Assembly (NCBI GenBank): GCA_030762935.1
Contig: CM060900.1
Coordinates: forward strand, 400,243,132-400,307,131
Direction: 5' to 3'
DNA length: 64,000 bases
From: Hymenopus coronatus
Taxonomy: Eukaryota; Arthropoda; Insecta; Mantodea; Hymenopodidae
The translations under genes were made by a program, and so were the position numbers. Positions 22,600 through 34,739 of the stretch are shown piece by piece. Numbering within the stretch: the first letter of the stretch is position 1; the number at the start of each line of letters is the position of its first letter. The notes beneath the pieces were generated by a model. The model was not told the origin of the DNA. It ran no database searches and saw only the letters and a list, made by a program, of their open reading frames with translations.

Positions 22600-23765
22600 A
22601 GTTGATTTTGTAACACTACATCACTCACTTTTGTTATCAGAAAACATGTTTCAGAAGCCATGTGCTTCCATTGTCAATTCCTTTAGTAGACTGCCAGCAT
22701 TGCTTGCTGTGGTGGTTGCCATTTTCTGTTGTGGTGGTTTGATTAACCTCTACATCGGTATGTCACCTGGCAGGATTTCAAAGTGAACATGGTTCTTGTT
22801 TTTCCAAATAGAGATGTTTTCCCAAACTTTTATTTCCGTCCTCCTTGTGATATTTTTGAGTATATTTGGTCTTCTATTTATGGTGTGTTGCTCTTTCCAA
22901 AAATGCCAAGCTACCGCAGATTTATCTTCTTGTTTAAGTTTAATATTTCTGTGGTGTTATTTTGCTCTTGTTTTTATGTTTGATTTTGTTTGGCCACTGT
23001 AGATTTTTTCACAGCTGTTGCAGCTGAACTGATATATTCCTGATTTGTTTTCTTGTGGGATATCATCTTTTAATTTAGAATTGAATATGCTTTTTATAGA
23101 GTAATTGTTTTTGGGGCCAGAATGATGTGTCATTTGAAGATCCTCTGAAATTTGTAGAAAGCTGTAGGGTGGTATGTAAAATCCTTGTAAATCTTGTTTT
23201 TTTTTTTTTCTCGTTTGGAGTGAGTATACTGAATTCTTTCATGTTCTTCCTATTTTTGGCCTGTTAACTTTTTTGTATACCAATTCTGCCCGGAATCTAT
23301 TTTCTGTAGCTATGTCCAATATTTTTGCCAATTCACAGTTCTATTCTTTTTTGCCCAGTGGTATATTTACCAATCTGTATGCAAGGCTGTTAAGTACTGC
23401 ATGCTGATGGGGAATGGGATTTTAACTCTTTTGTTTTATATAACTGTTGGTGTGGCTAGGTTTTCAGTAAATGACAAATGTTAGGTAGTTTTCATGTTTG
23501 ATGATTTTAAGGTCAAGGAATGGTAGTTGTCCATCACATTCCTTCTCCATTATGAACTTTATGGACTTTTCTTGCAGATTTAACAGTTTCAGTGCATCAT
23601 CCAGGTGTTTTTCCAGGACTTGAGTTTTTGTGAAGCTAAGGGGTTTTGGATTTTCATACTTATGCGCTAAGGACATATGATTGCAAGAAAAAAAGTTGTT
23701 ATACTTACCTGCAATCAAGCTTTTTGGTGTTATGTCATTCATAATTTATTAGCATTTGTCCTAAA
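22600..23765 (-). mobile_element. Penelope-like element (PLE), lineage A, decayed
   Basis: Minus-strand frame 23742-23464 reads MEKECDGQLPFLDLKI, the PLE reverse-transcriptase motif (usually NG.LPFLDV.V). Further on, at about 23040-22960, it reads SGIYQFSCNSCEKIYSGQTK and then SNIKTRAK: a GIY-YIG endonuclease start whose second half is YSG instead of YIG. After that comes DKSAVAWH, matching the S.VA.H region. PLEs are retroelements with a telomerase-like RT and a C-terminal GIY-YIG nuclease. The N-terminal RT half is absent. 22600-22770 is probably 3' flank: it contains TTGTAACACTACATCACT, also found in the MITE at 36549. Frameshifts throughout. Confidence 0.8.
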
Positions 23766-23814
23766 CAAGAGATGGCTGCATGAATCAGAAAAAAATTTAG
23801 GTTTTGAGGGTTAA

Positions 23815-25240
23815 ACCATTTTTACACACATGGCTTCATATGTTTTTTGCTGATTCCAAAAAGCATTTGACCCTATCAATAAGGAGGCACTAGAATAGAG
23901 GTTAAGTAAAAAGAGTGTAAGTAACATGTTCATTAGAGAGTTTAAGAAAATATACAAAGGGGTGAAATTCTGTATAAGATGTGATAGAAGTGGAGTAATA
24001 GACCTAGTTGACAAAAAGTAAGGACTAAGACAGGGATGTGAGATGAGTCCTATTCTATTTCATTTATTTATTAATGACATTTTAGAATGGGTTGGGAAAG
24101 CAACCCACATAGTCTAGTAATAGGAAATGGAGAGAACCAGGGCTATTTGATGCCGACAACTTAATGGTAGGTGCAATAACAGCTGTGAGAATACAGAAAG
24201 CAATTCTTGAAATTATAATTTCTGCAGAGAATGGGGTATAAAAATAATGTCAAGAAATCTAAAATAATGGTATTTAAAATGGAACTAAATTAAGGAAAGA
24301 TGAAAAGTGATCTAATGGAGAAAAACTGGACATAGTGAAAGAATCTGATTACTTAGGAGTGAGAAGGTACAGTAATAGGGGATGGGAACCACATGGGAGG
24401 AAGATAATGGCCAAAGGAAAATTATGAAAGGAGTGAGAGTATGTTTACGGGAGATACCAAAAATGCCTGTAAATTGATTGAAAAGGCTGTATGAAGCAGT
24501 GATAGAATCAAAGATGTTATACGGAGTGCAAATTTGGGCTTATCAGGAACTGTAAGTACAACATAGAATGTTTTGTAAAGAATTATTAGGCTTACCAAAT
24601 ATATTGCCAAGGGGAGTAGCATTGGCAGAATTGGAAGAAAAAGATTGATGTAAAGAGTTCTGAACTATTGGTAAGAATATGAAATTATATCTAGTAATAT
24701 AATTAAAACTTGCATAAATTACCAAAATGCAGCTGGACACAATAATTCAGGGAAGAAGTTAGAACAAAACTCTGAAAGATATTGTTATGGGGGAACATAT
24801 GGAAGTGCAGAAAACAATTCAAATTATTTTCTTTTTTGGAAGAAAGTAAGGAGGGGATTAGAAGATATAAAGAGATAAGAGATATGGTCAATTTTTGAGA
24901 ACAAAAGTTTTCTGATGTTGTAAAAGGTAATAAAGTTCGCTGGAAAAGGGAGGTGTGTTGATAGTTGTGACAGGTAAGGCAGAAGGGATGCGCAGATGCA
25001 ATCTTAAAGGTTTTAGGAACAGTAACTTGGAAATATGTGTTATGTGTGGAGAAACTGAGGTCATGTTCCATTATTGGATCAATACAAAGAAAGAAGTAAG
25101 TGGAGGGTGGGTGTTTGGGATAAAAAATGGGATACATTGGATAATAATATAGTGGCAATAAAAACATCAGTTACAGGGTGGGAAGAAATGGGAACATGGT
25201 TGAATATTTAAGAAGAGTAAGAAGCAAATGGATTAGAAGA
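23815..25240 (+). mobile_element. non-LTR retrotransposon RT fragment, heavily decayed
   Basis: In shifting frames it reads FADSKKAFDPINKEALE, GLRQGCEMSPILFHLFINDI, an eroded catalytic box (DADNLMVGAIT for FADD..), KESDYLGVRRY, ESKMLYGVQIWAY, FCKELLGLPNILPRGVA and finally LEICVMCGETEVMFHY. The order and wording follow the intact RT ORF at 38655-40727 (GLRQGCKLSPVLFNLY, LFADDIVIGAIT, AKMLYGIEVWG, FCKEILGLPNATVRQVA, CPICGGNEDMEH), so it is a related family in the opposite orientation. Endonuclease and ORF1 are absent. The long minus-strand open frames here (for example 24703-25167) are shadows. Confidence 0.85.
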
Positions 25241-26517
25241 GCAAAAAGAGAAAAAGAAGGGAGGGAGTCAAATTGGGGCTTAAATGCATATGACCAGGGA
25301 GTCAAAGCATGCTTAGTCCTTAAGAAAGTAGTCAGTGACAACTGCAGCAAATGTATACATTATAAATTATTATATGCAGTGAATGAGATCAATAAATTCA
25401 ATTCAAATTTAATTGATAAATGCCACAACTGTTAAATTGCACAACCTTGAATGAAAATTAATGGCTATATTAATTTAGCATTGTGTGTAGATGTTACCTG
25501 GGTAATAATGCAGCACACACATGGAGACTTGCCAGAATTTTGAATTTTCTGTTCTCTTGCCAAAACATTAACCAAACCTGGAGCTAACAAGCCAGCAAGC
25601 TTCTGATTAACCAATCTTGCAGAGTTTGACAGCCAATCACTCGTGGAAATACTTGCTTTCCTTGCACTAGGCAGAGTAATACAGGATGACGCCAACTAAT
25701 GTACATTCATAAAATTATAGTACCCAGAAGAAATGTTCTTGAACTTCACAATTAATGTATTAGTCTTTATTCATTTCTTGTGAAAGCTCCGAAAATAATA
25801 GTTTACTTATTAAACAGGTCAACAAAATTAAACTTTATGAGAGCCTTAGAAAGAATTACAATCAATTAGTGACCTTTATACACCAATTACTCTAATATCT
25901 AGGAAGTCATTTCCATTTTCAACCTATATTCAATTGCTGACGTAGGCAAGTTACAGACCGCTCGTGCTTCCAGAAACTTGTTGAAAAATCTTCCAGTGGT
26001 ATTTCAGAATTAAAAAGAGCCATCACTCTGTTTTTCCAAATGTATATTTCCTCCCAAGTTACACCATTGCCTTAATATTCTGAAAAGTAGTAATCTGAGA
26101 TAGCTGTTTTACTTATAAAAACATGATTCTAAATATTTAATTACTGCTGATTCCAAAACTATCAACTAAGGTGAAATATTGTTTTGTTTTTCTTACAACA
26201 TATATATGTGTGTGTGTGGGTGTGGGTGTGTGTGTGTGTGTATTTTCAATTAATCTTATGCTTAATACATTAGTAGAACATTGGTTTGGATTTTCTCTTG
26301 TGTGGTTCTGCAGAATCTTTAAGGAGCTTTGAAATGTTGCTATATTTACAAACTCCAGTTTGGTGCAAACACATGTCTCTGTCATAAATAATGAGGCCCT
26401 GTAATTTTTATATTCTTGGTAGATGAAAATTTCATGTAAATTCTTAAAGTAGTGTTAATTCTTACCCCTAAAATTTGAAATTTGAAAAATTTATCCAAAG
26501 GTTTATTTCTATTACAG
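25241..26517 (+). other. Drp1 intron end; (TG)n at 26200-26242
   Basis: No gene recognised. A TG/GTGGG simple repeat lies at about 26200-26242. The intron ends with CTATTACAG at 26517. Confidence 0.6.
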
Positions 26518-26729
26518 AGCGACTAATAAAGTCATACTTCTACATAGTTCGTAAATCAATTCAAGATACAGTCCCCAAGGCTGTAATGCACTTTCTTGTC
26601 AACTATGTAAAAGACAATCTTCAGTCAGAACTGGTGACACATCTATACAAATCTGATGATGCAGAAGAGTTGTTGAAGGAGTCCGAGCTGGTTGCACACA
26701 GGCGCAAACAAGCAGCAGATATGTTGAAG
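26518..26729 (+). CDS. Drp1: Drp1 exon (GTPase effector / stalk helices)
   Basis: Completes the split Glu codon and encodes [39 protein letters not shown], and ends RKQAADMLK. This is the GTPase effector domain (GED) of Drp1, the C-terminal helices that pack on the stalk and bundle-signalling element and support assembly-stimulated GTP hydrolysis. Conserved [10 protein letters not shown] and LQSEL are present. Acceptor TATTTCTATTACAG, donor AAG|GTAAGC. It is 212 bases: phase 1 in, phase 0 out, joining in frame to 37346. No disabling change is seen. Confidence 0.97.
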
Positions 26730-28741
26730 GTAAGCAATAATTATAATTAGATATTTCAAAAGTTTCAAAGCACCAAACTAATTGTGTGTTCTTGCAAAAA
26801 AAAAAAAAAAAAAATCACACCTTAAGACCTTTTATCCCCCTTAATTAAAGTACATATCTATAATCATTGTATTCTGAAAACCACATCTTAATGAAACAAG
26901 ATAAACTAGTTGAAAAGGCTTGCCTTTGAAATTCACAAAAGGCCTGCCAGCATGGAAAATAATGCATGACAATTTAAGAGTAGATTTGCTTAGACTAAAG
27001 TGTAAGTTTATGCCACAACCATATAATTCCATCCAATTTGCCAAATTACATTCATCAACAAGAACCTAAAACTGAGACTAGTTTTCATGAAAAAGGTGTA
27101 GTTCTTTTTTATTTTAATGGATGTTTTCATATAAAAGTGAAATAAATCTGCATTTCCATAATAAAGCAAATAAAACAGCTTTATAGATGTGGTTTATACC
27201 TGAAACAATTATAAAAGTTTGCAAAATTATTAAGATTCAAAGCACTATAAACAGTGAAGAAATATTCATATTGTAACAAATGAGAACACCAGTTTCAATT
27301 AAATTCACTTTATTGGTTGCTAGAGCACTACACATAATATAAGAGTTTAGATACGCAAATAACTGAATCACTGAGTTCACGTCACTTTCTCAGCAAGTAT
27401 CACTCACTAGATTGATCTGTAACTAACTTTACTTCTCTGGCATCTGTCATTCTCTTAAATAGTCCATACTGGCCTCCGAAGGTTCCAGTCTTAGAATTTA
27501 TGAGAACATTATGCATTGCCATTAGAAAGAGATTACTCTGGAAGAAGAATGTTCTCAGTCTTGCAAGGAAACAAACAAAGGCCTTTGTTTACCTGGTTAT
27601 TGTGTCCATTCACTCTATTGTCAGGCTGGGCAAGGCAGCAGATCGTTCAGGTTGGTGTGCCGCTGTCACAATATTAAACATATAAAGAGTCACATATTAA
27701 TGTTTTTAACCACCTGACAAAGGTGAAGTAAATTTCAAATGTGACTATATGTTTTTATATTGTCATTGCAAACATATTTTGTTTATGTACAATAGTTCCT
27801 CTTTCAGTTAAAAGATTATAATAAATTAAAAGTAATTTCTCTGAAGCTACATTACTCTATAAGCCCCAAAATGCACCTTTACTTTTTAGCAAAAAATATC
27901 AAGCTATGAGATGTTTTGGAGCGTACATTGAAAAAAATAGTTTGGATAATAAGCGAGACTGTAAGACGAGAGCCTATATTCACAAAATTGTCTTGTTTAG
28001 AGCTTTGTCACCATGGTCCATATTTCTTGTGTATAAACTGGCTCTGTGATACACATCATTAGCAGTGGTGTAGCATGGTATATAATTCAAACAATAAAAG
28101 TACTCGAAGCATGTTGCAAAAGATAATAAAGTTTTCCTATCTGCATGCTGTGTAACATCCCCAAATAGTCCCCTAGGTTATCACATTGCAGAAGATAGTT
28201 TTCACAATTGTAATTTTTGCTCTAATATAGGAGAAACAAAATGTGTTTCAAAAGCCATTTTTCTAATTTTGTTGCTTATGACTGTTTTGATGTGGAAATT
28301 AAGTTGTTCTGTGTATCAGGCGAGGTAGCATGAAATAAAGTGGGCTTTTCAGTGTGGTCTGTGAGAAATACACATTATACTTCATTATTCAATCAAATTC
28401 CCTCTTTTAGATGATTTGGCATTCTCAAGGTGGCCACAAAATGCAAGCCCTTGTTTTTCCAAAAGAACTAACAGCTCGTATGAAATGTGCCAGTATTGTA
28501 CAGTTTTTTTCCTACCTTGCCTACACGTCATGCTGCTCAATGGTTACTTCAACTGATAGCTTATATCAGGATGAAATTCCTAAATGTTTACCGAACATTT
28601 TTAGCTCTTTTTCACAAAGAATATAATCACAGGAATTTTTGTTCTGTTACTTTCATATATTTTAACTCGATATTCCTCTTGTGGTCTAAACTGCATTTTC
28701 CTTAGAAAACAAAACTCATAACCAACAAAACAGTATATTTA
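26730..28741 (+). other. Drp1 intron; nothing recognised
   Basis: First part of the 10.6-kb intron 26730-37345. Poly-A run at 26797-26813. No gene or element recognised; short open frames at 27500 and 28411 lack family motifs. Confidence 0.5.
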
Positions 28742-28947
28742 CAGTGCGGGGCAAATCTCTTGACGTTTTGTGAGAGCCAATACGGTGCAACCGCGCGGTT
28801 GCCAAGCTTCACTTCGTTTCGTCAGAACGTTATGCATTTGTTATAAATGTAATCACAATGTTCACTTAAAAACTTACAAGAAAACAAGAATAAAAATGTA
28901 AACTACAAATAGAGAAAGAAAAACCATACCTTTCTATGCGTCCTTTG

Positions 28948-29160
28948 TTATTCAAGTGTGCCAGCTGTGCCAGCTAATGGCGTATCCTCATCATCCTCGA
29001 TATCACTGCAGTCATCATCATCAAACTCACTGTCTTCAGAATCTCTGTTGTCTTTTAGGTTAATGATAATGGGTTCTAAAATGTCTTGGCATCCAGAGGA
29101 GATTCCTCAGTCATCAAACTGCTGAAGAAGAGGGTGAATGTCCTGGAAAACGTTTCAGTG
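28948..29160 (-). pseudogene. transposase acidic C-terminal tail
   Basis: Minus-strand frame reads SGCQDILEPIIINLKDNRDS, then EDSEFDDDDCSDIEDDEDT and ends LAGTAGTLE plus a TAA at 28950-28948. A short, very acidic C-terminus ending near the transposon end is consistent with the tail of the same transposase. Its separation from the N-terminus by a small gap indicates loss of the core. Confidence 0.55.
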
Positions 29161-29208
29161 TTTTTTTAACATATTAAGTGGAGATTTTTAAGTGTAAATG
29201 AGTGTGAC

Positions 29209-29490
29209 TCAATACAACTCCAACATGAAGAATACTTCACTGTTAATAGTGCTTCTGTTTATAGTAGATTCCTCTGTGTTCACCTTTTTTGCTTCCCTAC
29301 ACACACGCCATACAGTTGATGTACTTAATGAGCACGCCTCTGCTGTAAGTTTTTGACATTTGGTAAAGTTAAGATTTTTGCGGCTTTCTTTGTTTGCATA
29401 CTTCTTAAATAAATTATATACACTGAACACAACAGCCCTAACCTTACTGCTGTATCCACTGGTACTCGTACTTGGCTTACTAAGCGACAT
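29209..29490 (-). pseudogene. transposase N-terminus of the 28.7-30.4 kb element
   Basis: Begins MSLSKPSTSTSGYSSKVRA and continues VVFSVYNLFKKYANKESRKN to ACSLSTSTVWRVCREAKK. The helix-turn-helix-like segment (TAEACSLSTSTVWRVCREAK) resembles the N-terminal DNA-binding region of IS630-type transposases of insects. The start at 29490 is chosen because the Met precedes the conserved region; an in-frame upstream Met at 29544 is also possible. The frame runs out at 29209 where the catalytic domain should begin. About 50 bases further on, an in-frame acidic tail resumes. Confidence 0.65.
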
Positions 29491-30436
29491 TTTCTTGAAA
29501 GAGTTAATTTTATGAACATTAGTACAAAGTTTGTCACTGTACAAACTGAATACACTGCAGTTTAATTCTCAACTGAGGCACTTGCCTTCCTGTTCCAGCA
29601 CGCATGCATCAGCATAGTCTACTGTTTATGCGTTATCAATGTTTTAACCTTGAGCTATCGCATCAGGTGCAATGCTTTCCACCATTTATACTTCCTTGAC
29701 AATGTGATGATAGTTGCTGAATCTTAGAAAAGTTCTCAATTGGCTTATTGTTAGTGCATTCCAAGTAATGAGCTGCTGAATGTAAAAAGTATAACATGTG
29801 CCTACCCACGCACTTGGTTCTAGTACTCTGCATTGTGCAGAAACAAGCATAATAACTATTAAAGTGCACTCATCATTGGTTTTCCAAATGGAATTTTCTT
29901 GAAACAAAACAATACATTATGTTTAGAGCTGCCTCAGAGGGCTTTTTAAAAATTTTCATGACGAGATAGTACCTTCATAGGAAACATCGCTGATTAACTA
30001 TTTCTAAATTTCTTTACAACATGGAGAGTTTCATATTATTAGGTGATAATTATGTCTATTTTATTACAATGTATAAAATTACTACAACAGCAATGGATTT
30101 ATTACTATTAAAAGAATAACCTTTAAGTAACAGTCTCCATTTAAACATCACAAAAGATAGCTATAAATTATTGATTTAAAATATGAACTACTGGGTATAA
30201 AAAATATGATTAATTTTCATACTTACTTGTTCAGGAAGATATTCTCTTTTATCCTAGTTACTTGTTACTTTTCTGAAATATGAAATATGCCTGTGAGCAC
30301 GTGATATTGCAATTAGAGTTTTACCAGCGGCAAGGTGTACTGACCGCATGAGGCAACACTGCGTCGTTGCTATTGGCTACTGCCGTATTAGTGGGCATGC
30401 CTCAAACGTCAAGAGATTTGGCTCGCACCTTAGTTT

Positions 30437-30580
30437 CCTACACCCACAGAGACATGATTCACTTTTATACACCATGCTTTACCATTAATGTCTCAGACAT
30501 TTGTGAGTCCCACACCCACAGAGCCATGATTCACTTTTATACACTGTGCTTTACCATTAATGTCTCAGACATTTGTAATG
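30437..30580 (+). repeat. 72-bp tandem duplication
   Basis: Two consecutive 72-base units with about four differences, each containing CACCCACAGAG, CATGATTCACTTTTATACAC and TGTCTCAGACATTTGT. It starts a few bases outside the right end of the transposon at 28742-30430. The unit length is a multiple of three, so the reading frame across it stays open by chance. Confidence 0.95.
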
Positions 30581-30947
30581 TTATAGTTAGAGAATGTTTC
30601 AGCTCATGCTTTAATTATATTTTCCAATATATAAAACTAAAACTTCTCTTGTTTCAGTTTGTTGATTGCACAATAGATGGATTACATACAGCTTATGCGA
30701 AATGGAACATTCTGTCTACAGCACGTGTTTCCCTTTTGGTGTCATAGTTGTACTTCAGCCATGTGCTCTCATTTACTTGATGTATTTTTCCTTATTATGC
30801 ATTTATTCACAATTCCCCCCAGGGGCCCACTATGATAGGTACTGTATCAAACTCCAGGGTGAGTGGGATGGCGAGCCTGCTATATCCCCTGTGTAGTGGG
30901 GTGACCCCTTGTTGGGCTCTGTGGTGGGTGTGGATGAAATGTTTTTA

Positions 30948-32352
30948 CCATTTTTATGGCAAAAACTAAGCCAAAAAATAATTTAGAAATTGGAAAAGAA
31001 GTAGTCAAATGCTGAGGTCCTCGTTACTTAGTAATAATTAGAACTGAGGAAGGTCGGAAATTTATGACAGTCCTTTTGCTATACAAAAGGGTCTAGACAA
31101 AATTGCTGGTCCAGTTCACTCCTCTATTAGAATAAGTAATGGTGCCCTCCTGGTAGAAGCATTTACGGCATCCCAGGCATGAAAAATACTGAAAGCCAAA
31201 ATGTTAGGCAGCTGCCCTGTTAAGGTCAAACAGTGCAAGACTTTGAACTCCTTGTGCAGCATTATCACCACCTGCACATTGGACGGTTTCTCCAATGAGC
31301 TTCAAGAGGATCTGGCAAACCAAGGCGTCACATCTGTGTATAGGTTGAAGTATTCCATTCTATGGAAGGTAAATGGTGAATTCATGCCTACCCGTATCCT
31401 GTTCCTTGCCTTTGATCAGGTAGATCTCCCTTAAAGGATTAAAGCAGGGTACGAAACCATCAAGGTTAGGCCCTATATTCCAAACCTATTCAGATGTTAC
31501 AAGTGTCAGTAGTTTGGGCATACTAGTGAATTTTGTACTGGTCATTCTATATGTGTTAAGGCATCGCACAATGGAGCTTGCACTACTACTCCATCTTGTG
31601 TGAATTGTAGTGGGGAACACACATCTAGTTCCCCAAATTGCCCCCATTTTATGGAGAATAGAGTGATCCAGGAGATATGGGTGAGAGAGAAGTTGTCCTT
31701 CTCATAAGCCCATAAGCTCCTATGGCTCCACCAACCCTCTGTCCCATGTTCCGGTACCTCTAGCTCCATTGCAGCTAACCAGTACCAAGTTGGGAAATCA
31801 TGATTCATGCCTTCAATATCAACGATGCCCCCATTGCAGAGAAGATTTCTACAGCCAGGCCACTACCAAAGACTTCAACATCATCACCTATGTTGGCATT
31901 GCTATCTGCCACCGTAAAGAGCAGCCTGGCAACCATAAGACCCAAACCATTGTCCTCGGGTGAAATACTCTGGTACACCTATAGGGTATTCTGCACCAGC
32001 AAAGATTTTCTGGACCAGTTATGTCAGAACCGACTTCCTGAAACAAAGTGGTAAGTCCTCTCCCCAAACATCCAAGGGAAGGAAGAGTCCCCACCACTCT
32101 CCATGCACATCCTCTTCTGAGGAATCTTCTGGGGGGAGCATAGATCGTCGACCACCATCTTTGCCGATCAGTACCTCTAATCGGTTCAAGGTCCTCAAAC
32201 CAAAATTATGTATTGATAAGGGATTCTCCCCTATGGAGGAAATGGAACAAGAGTATTCTGCCCTCACTGCTAGAAGGACAGTGCATAAGCGGCAGGATCG
32301 TGTTCCTGAAGAAAGTGTTAGTCCAACAGCCAAAAAGAATAAATTAAACTGA
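30948..32352 (+). pseudogene. LINE ORF1 (gag-like), copy 2
   Basis: Broken frames with the same landmarks as copy 1: RCYKCQ followed by a stop and FGHTSEFCTG (knuckle CX2CX4HX4C-like), CVNCSGEHTSSS, and the C-terminal part 31960-32352, which is continuously open (130 codons) and ends KKNKLN plus stop. Knuckle-bearing gag proteins of this clade coat the element RNA. Stops at several places. Confidence 0.8.
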
Positions 32353-32414
32353 CCAGCACCACCCAATATGCAGAAACATCTTCCTACTTAGCACTTATTC
32401 CCATAATATAGATA

Positions 32415-33240
32415 ATGGCTATCCTACAGTGGAACATATGCAGCATTTTACCACATCGAGCAGGGCTTTACTGTTGCTCAAACAGAATCTACCCCTAGTC
32501 ATCTGCTCATAAGAGATAAAGCTCCATCTACAAAACAATGTTACATTCAGGCACTACTCTTCTGTATGGTGTGATTTATCACCGGAAGAAGGTGTTCCAG
32601 CATATGGGGGCACTATGATGCTCATCAGATTCATATGCTGATACTGTCTCCTCACAGTGTTACATTCAGATCGGTCGATGTAAGGATTAAGCTGCCATCT
32701 GCCAGATTTACCATTTGTAGTACATATCTGCCTACCTCTAAAGACCTCTATTGGTAAGGGACGTGAATGCCCATCACCCACTTTGGGGCTCACCTTGGGC
32801 TAGTGCGTAAGGTAAACTACACCTTGATTTCTTGAACACTAATAAATTCTCTCTCATGAACACCAGAAAGCCTACATTTCTTTCTGATGCCTTTCATAGT
32901 TTTTCACACCTGGATATAGGTGTTTGTTCACAACAGTTGGCAGTTTCCTCACAATGGAATATCATATGTGATTTACATTTCATTGACCACATTCCTATTC
33001 TTATTAATCCCTTAGCACAAGATGTATGTTCGACATATTTAGCTAAATGGCACTTAGATGGAGCCAACTGGAACCTTTATTCCCGGTTGCACTTTTTAAC
33101 TTCAATGAGCATGACATAGTGGATTGTTAAGTCAAACACCTCAGAGCAACCATTCTTTCTGCTGCTGAGAAGTCTGTGCCACGGTCAACTAGCCAACCTT
33201 GTCAATTGGTGGACAGAGGAATGCCAGAATGCCATTCATG
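32415..33240 (+). pseudogene. LINE ORF2 endonuclease, copy 2
   Basis: Motifs in order: AILQWNICSILPHRAGL, FTICSTYLPTSK, LVRDVNAHHPLWGSP, FSHLDIGVCSQQ and FIDHIPILINPLAQDVC. The middle part has lost about 40 bases relative to copy 1 (between LPTSKDLY and LVRDV). An APE-type domain, decayed. Confidence 0.8.
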
Positions 33241-33499
33241 CTCAGGTTATTCTGGCATTGCCTTATGCCGGATAACTTCATATAAGAAGATGGCATGGCA
33301 AATCTAGACAAGTTATTAAAGATAGCAAAAGACAATCTGGGAGCAAGTTCGTAATCTCCTTTTATCGACATACACCTTCCTCTGTCATATAGAATAACTT
33401 CAGGCATGTGGCCAAAAAATCGACCCAATTACCAATCACTGGTCTCTGAATTCCTGCCGGATCTGTTGTTGATAGGTTTGAAGTGGTTAACTATTTAGG

Positions 33500-34700
33500 C
33501 ACAGGTGTCTAGCCCAGTTAATTATTCCCCTGAGTTTCTTCTAGTTAAGGTTCAGGTGGAATCTTAAGGATTCTCCTTTTGTTCCAGAAACCTTGAAGCT
33601 TATAATCACCTTTTCACCTGGCAGAGCTAGACCATGCATTTACTTTTGTTCGAAACTCTGCATCAGATCCAAATGGAATACATGTCCAAATGTTACATCT
33701 CTCTCCTGAAAATAAGGTTTTCCTACTCAAGGTCTATAATCGTATCTGGGTTGATGCCAGAACAGTGGTGGGAGGCCACCATCATACCTATTTTCAAACC
33801 TGGAAAGGACCATCACCTTTCTTCCAGCTCCATCCTATTTCCCTCACCAGTTGCATTTGCAAGGCGATGGAATGTATGATTAATGGATGGTCAGCATGGT
33901 GGCTGGAATTCCACAATCTTCTGACCAACACCTAGTGCGGTTTTCTAAGACATCGATCAGTAGTTGACCACCTTGTATCACTATCGATGCAGACCATGAA
34001 AGTGCTTGTTAAGAAATGTCAAACAGTGGGGATTTTTTTTTACCTTGAGAAGGCTTATGACACATGTTGGCGAGCAGGGATATTACGTTCCCACCACAAC
34101 TGGAATATCCATGGACGCTTATGGTTGTTCATTCAGGAGTTTCTGAGGGGCCGCGGTTTCCAAGTAAGAGTTGACTCAGATTTTTGCAAGTATTTTTAAT
34201 CAAGAGAGCAGAGTGCCACAGGGATTGATATTAAGCACAATGTTGTTCGCTATAGCGATTAGTTCTATCTCGCAATATGTTCCCTTAGGTGTTTTGTCCT
34301 GTTTATTCATAGACGACTGTGCCATCTTTTGTACTTCTCAGTGTACACTGTTTTGGGAACGCCGTCTCCAGCAGTGTATGGACTATCTTTCTACTTGGAG
34401 CTCGGAAAACTGCTTTGTTTCTCAAATGAGAAGTCCCTCTGCATTTACTTTTGATGTTGTAGCAGGTGACTGTTGCCTTCTCTATGACTCAGCCCAAGTT
34501 TACTTCCCTTCACAAATGAGGCGAGATTCCTTGGATTGATATTCGATTGAAAAATTTGCTGGTCACCACATATAGCACAGTTGAAAGTGGGATGTGAACA
34601 TTCTCTCAATTTTACAGATACTAAGTGGGTAGTGGATTAGACAGTGTTGCTTTATCTTTATCATACACCGATCCATTCCAAGTTAGACTATGAATGAATC
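33500..34700 (+). pseudogene. LINE ORF2 reverse transcriptase, copy 2
   Basis: Frames give PEQWWEATIIPIFKPGKD (RT motif 1), FFYLEKAYDTCWRAGIL (motif A with catalytic Asp position in KAYD), VPQGLILSTMLFAIAIS (motif B) and LFIDDCAIFCTS (motif C, F.DD; catalytic Asp pair kept). A thumb-like LYHTLIHSKLDYE ends the similarity. Frameshifts lie between motif 1 and motif A and after motif A. It belongs with the RNA-directed polymerases of the Jockey/I group. Confidence 0.88.
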
Positions 34701-34739
34701 GTCCAGGAGGAGGGAAATATGTCATAAGTGGCGTCACCG

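Larger units (their letters stand above)
28742..30430 (-). mobile_element. Tc1/mariner-type DNA transposon, internally deleted, with TIRs and TA duplication
   Basis: Left end CAGTGCGGGGCAAATCTCTT and right end (read inward) AGGTGCGAGCCAAATCTCTT are terminal inverted repeats matching at 23 of the first 27 positions. Both ends are bordered by TA (28740-28741 and 30431-30432), the target duplication of the Tc1/mariner superfamily. The length is 1689 bases. The minus strand inside encodes the start of a transposase (29490-29209) and an acidic C-terminal tail (about 29160-28948), but no DDE catalytic core. It is therefore a non-autonomous deletion derivative inserted in a Drp1 intron. Confidence 0.88.
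30826..34700 (+). mobile_element. Jockey/I-like non-LTR retrotransposon, copy 2 (nearly full coding length)
   Basis: Same family as 12685-15480. Starts CCCAGGGGCCCACTATGATAGGTAC and has a short 5' UTR, ORF1 (30948-32352), endonuclease (32415-33240) and reverse transcriptase (33500-34700). About 290 bases of the 5' UTR present in copy 1 (12712-13002) are missing here. Similarity fades after the RT thumb region near 34700 (reading SKLDYE, then noise); no tail was seen. Many stops and frameshifts mean it cannot be active. Confidence 0.88.

Noticed and set aside
24703..25167. 154-codon minus-strand open frame
   Set aside because: Antisense shadow of the decayed + strand LINE RT (23815-25240); no family motif of its own.
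30367..30747. 126-codon plus-strand frame
   Set aside because: Spans a transposon end and a 72-bp tandem duplication; open by chance because the unit is a multiple of three.
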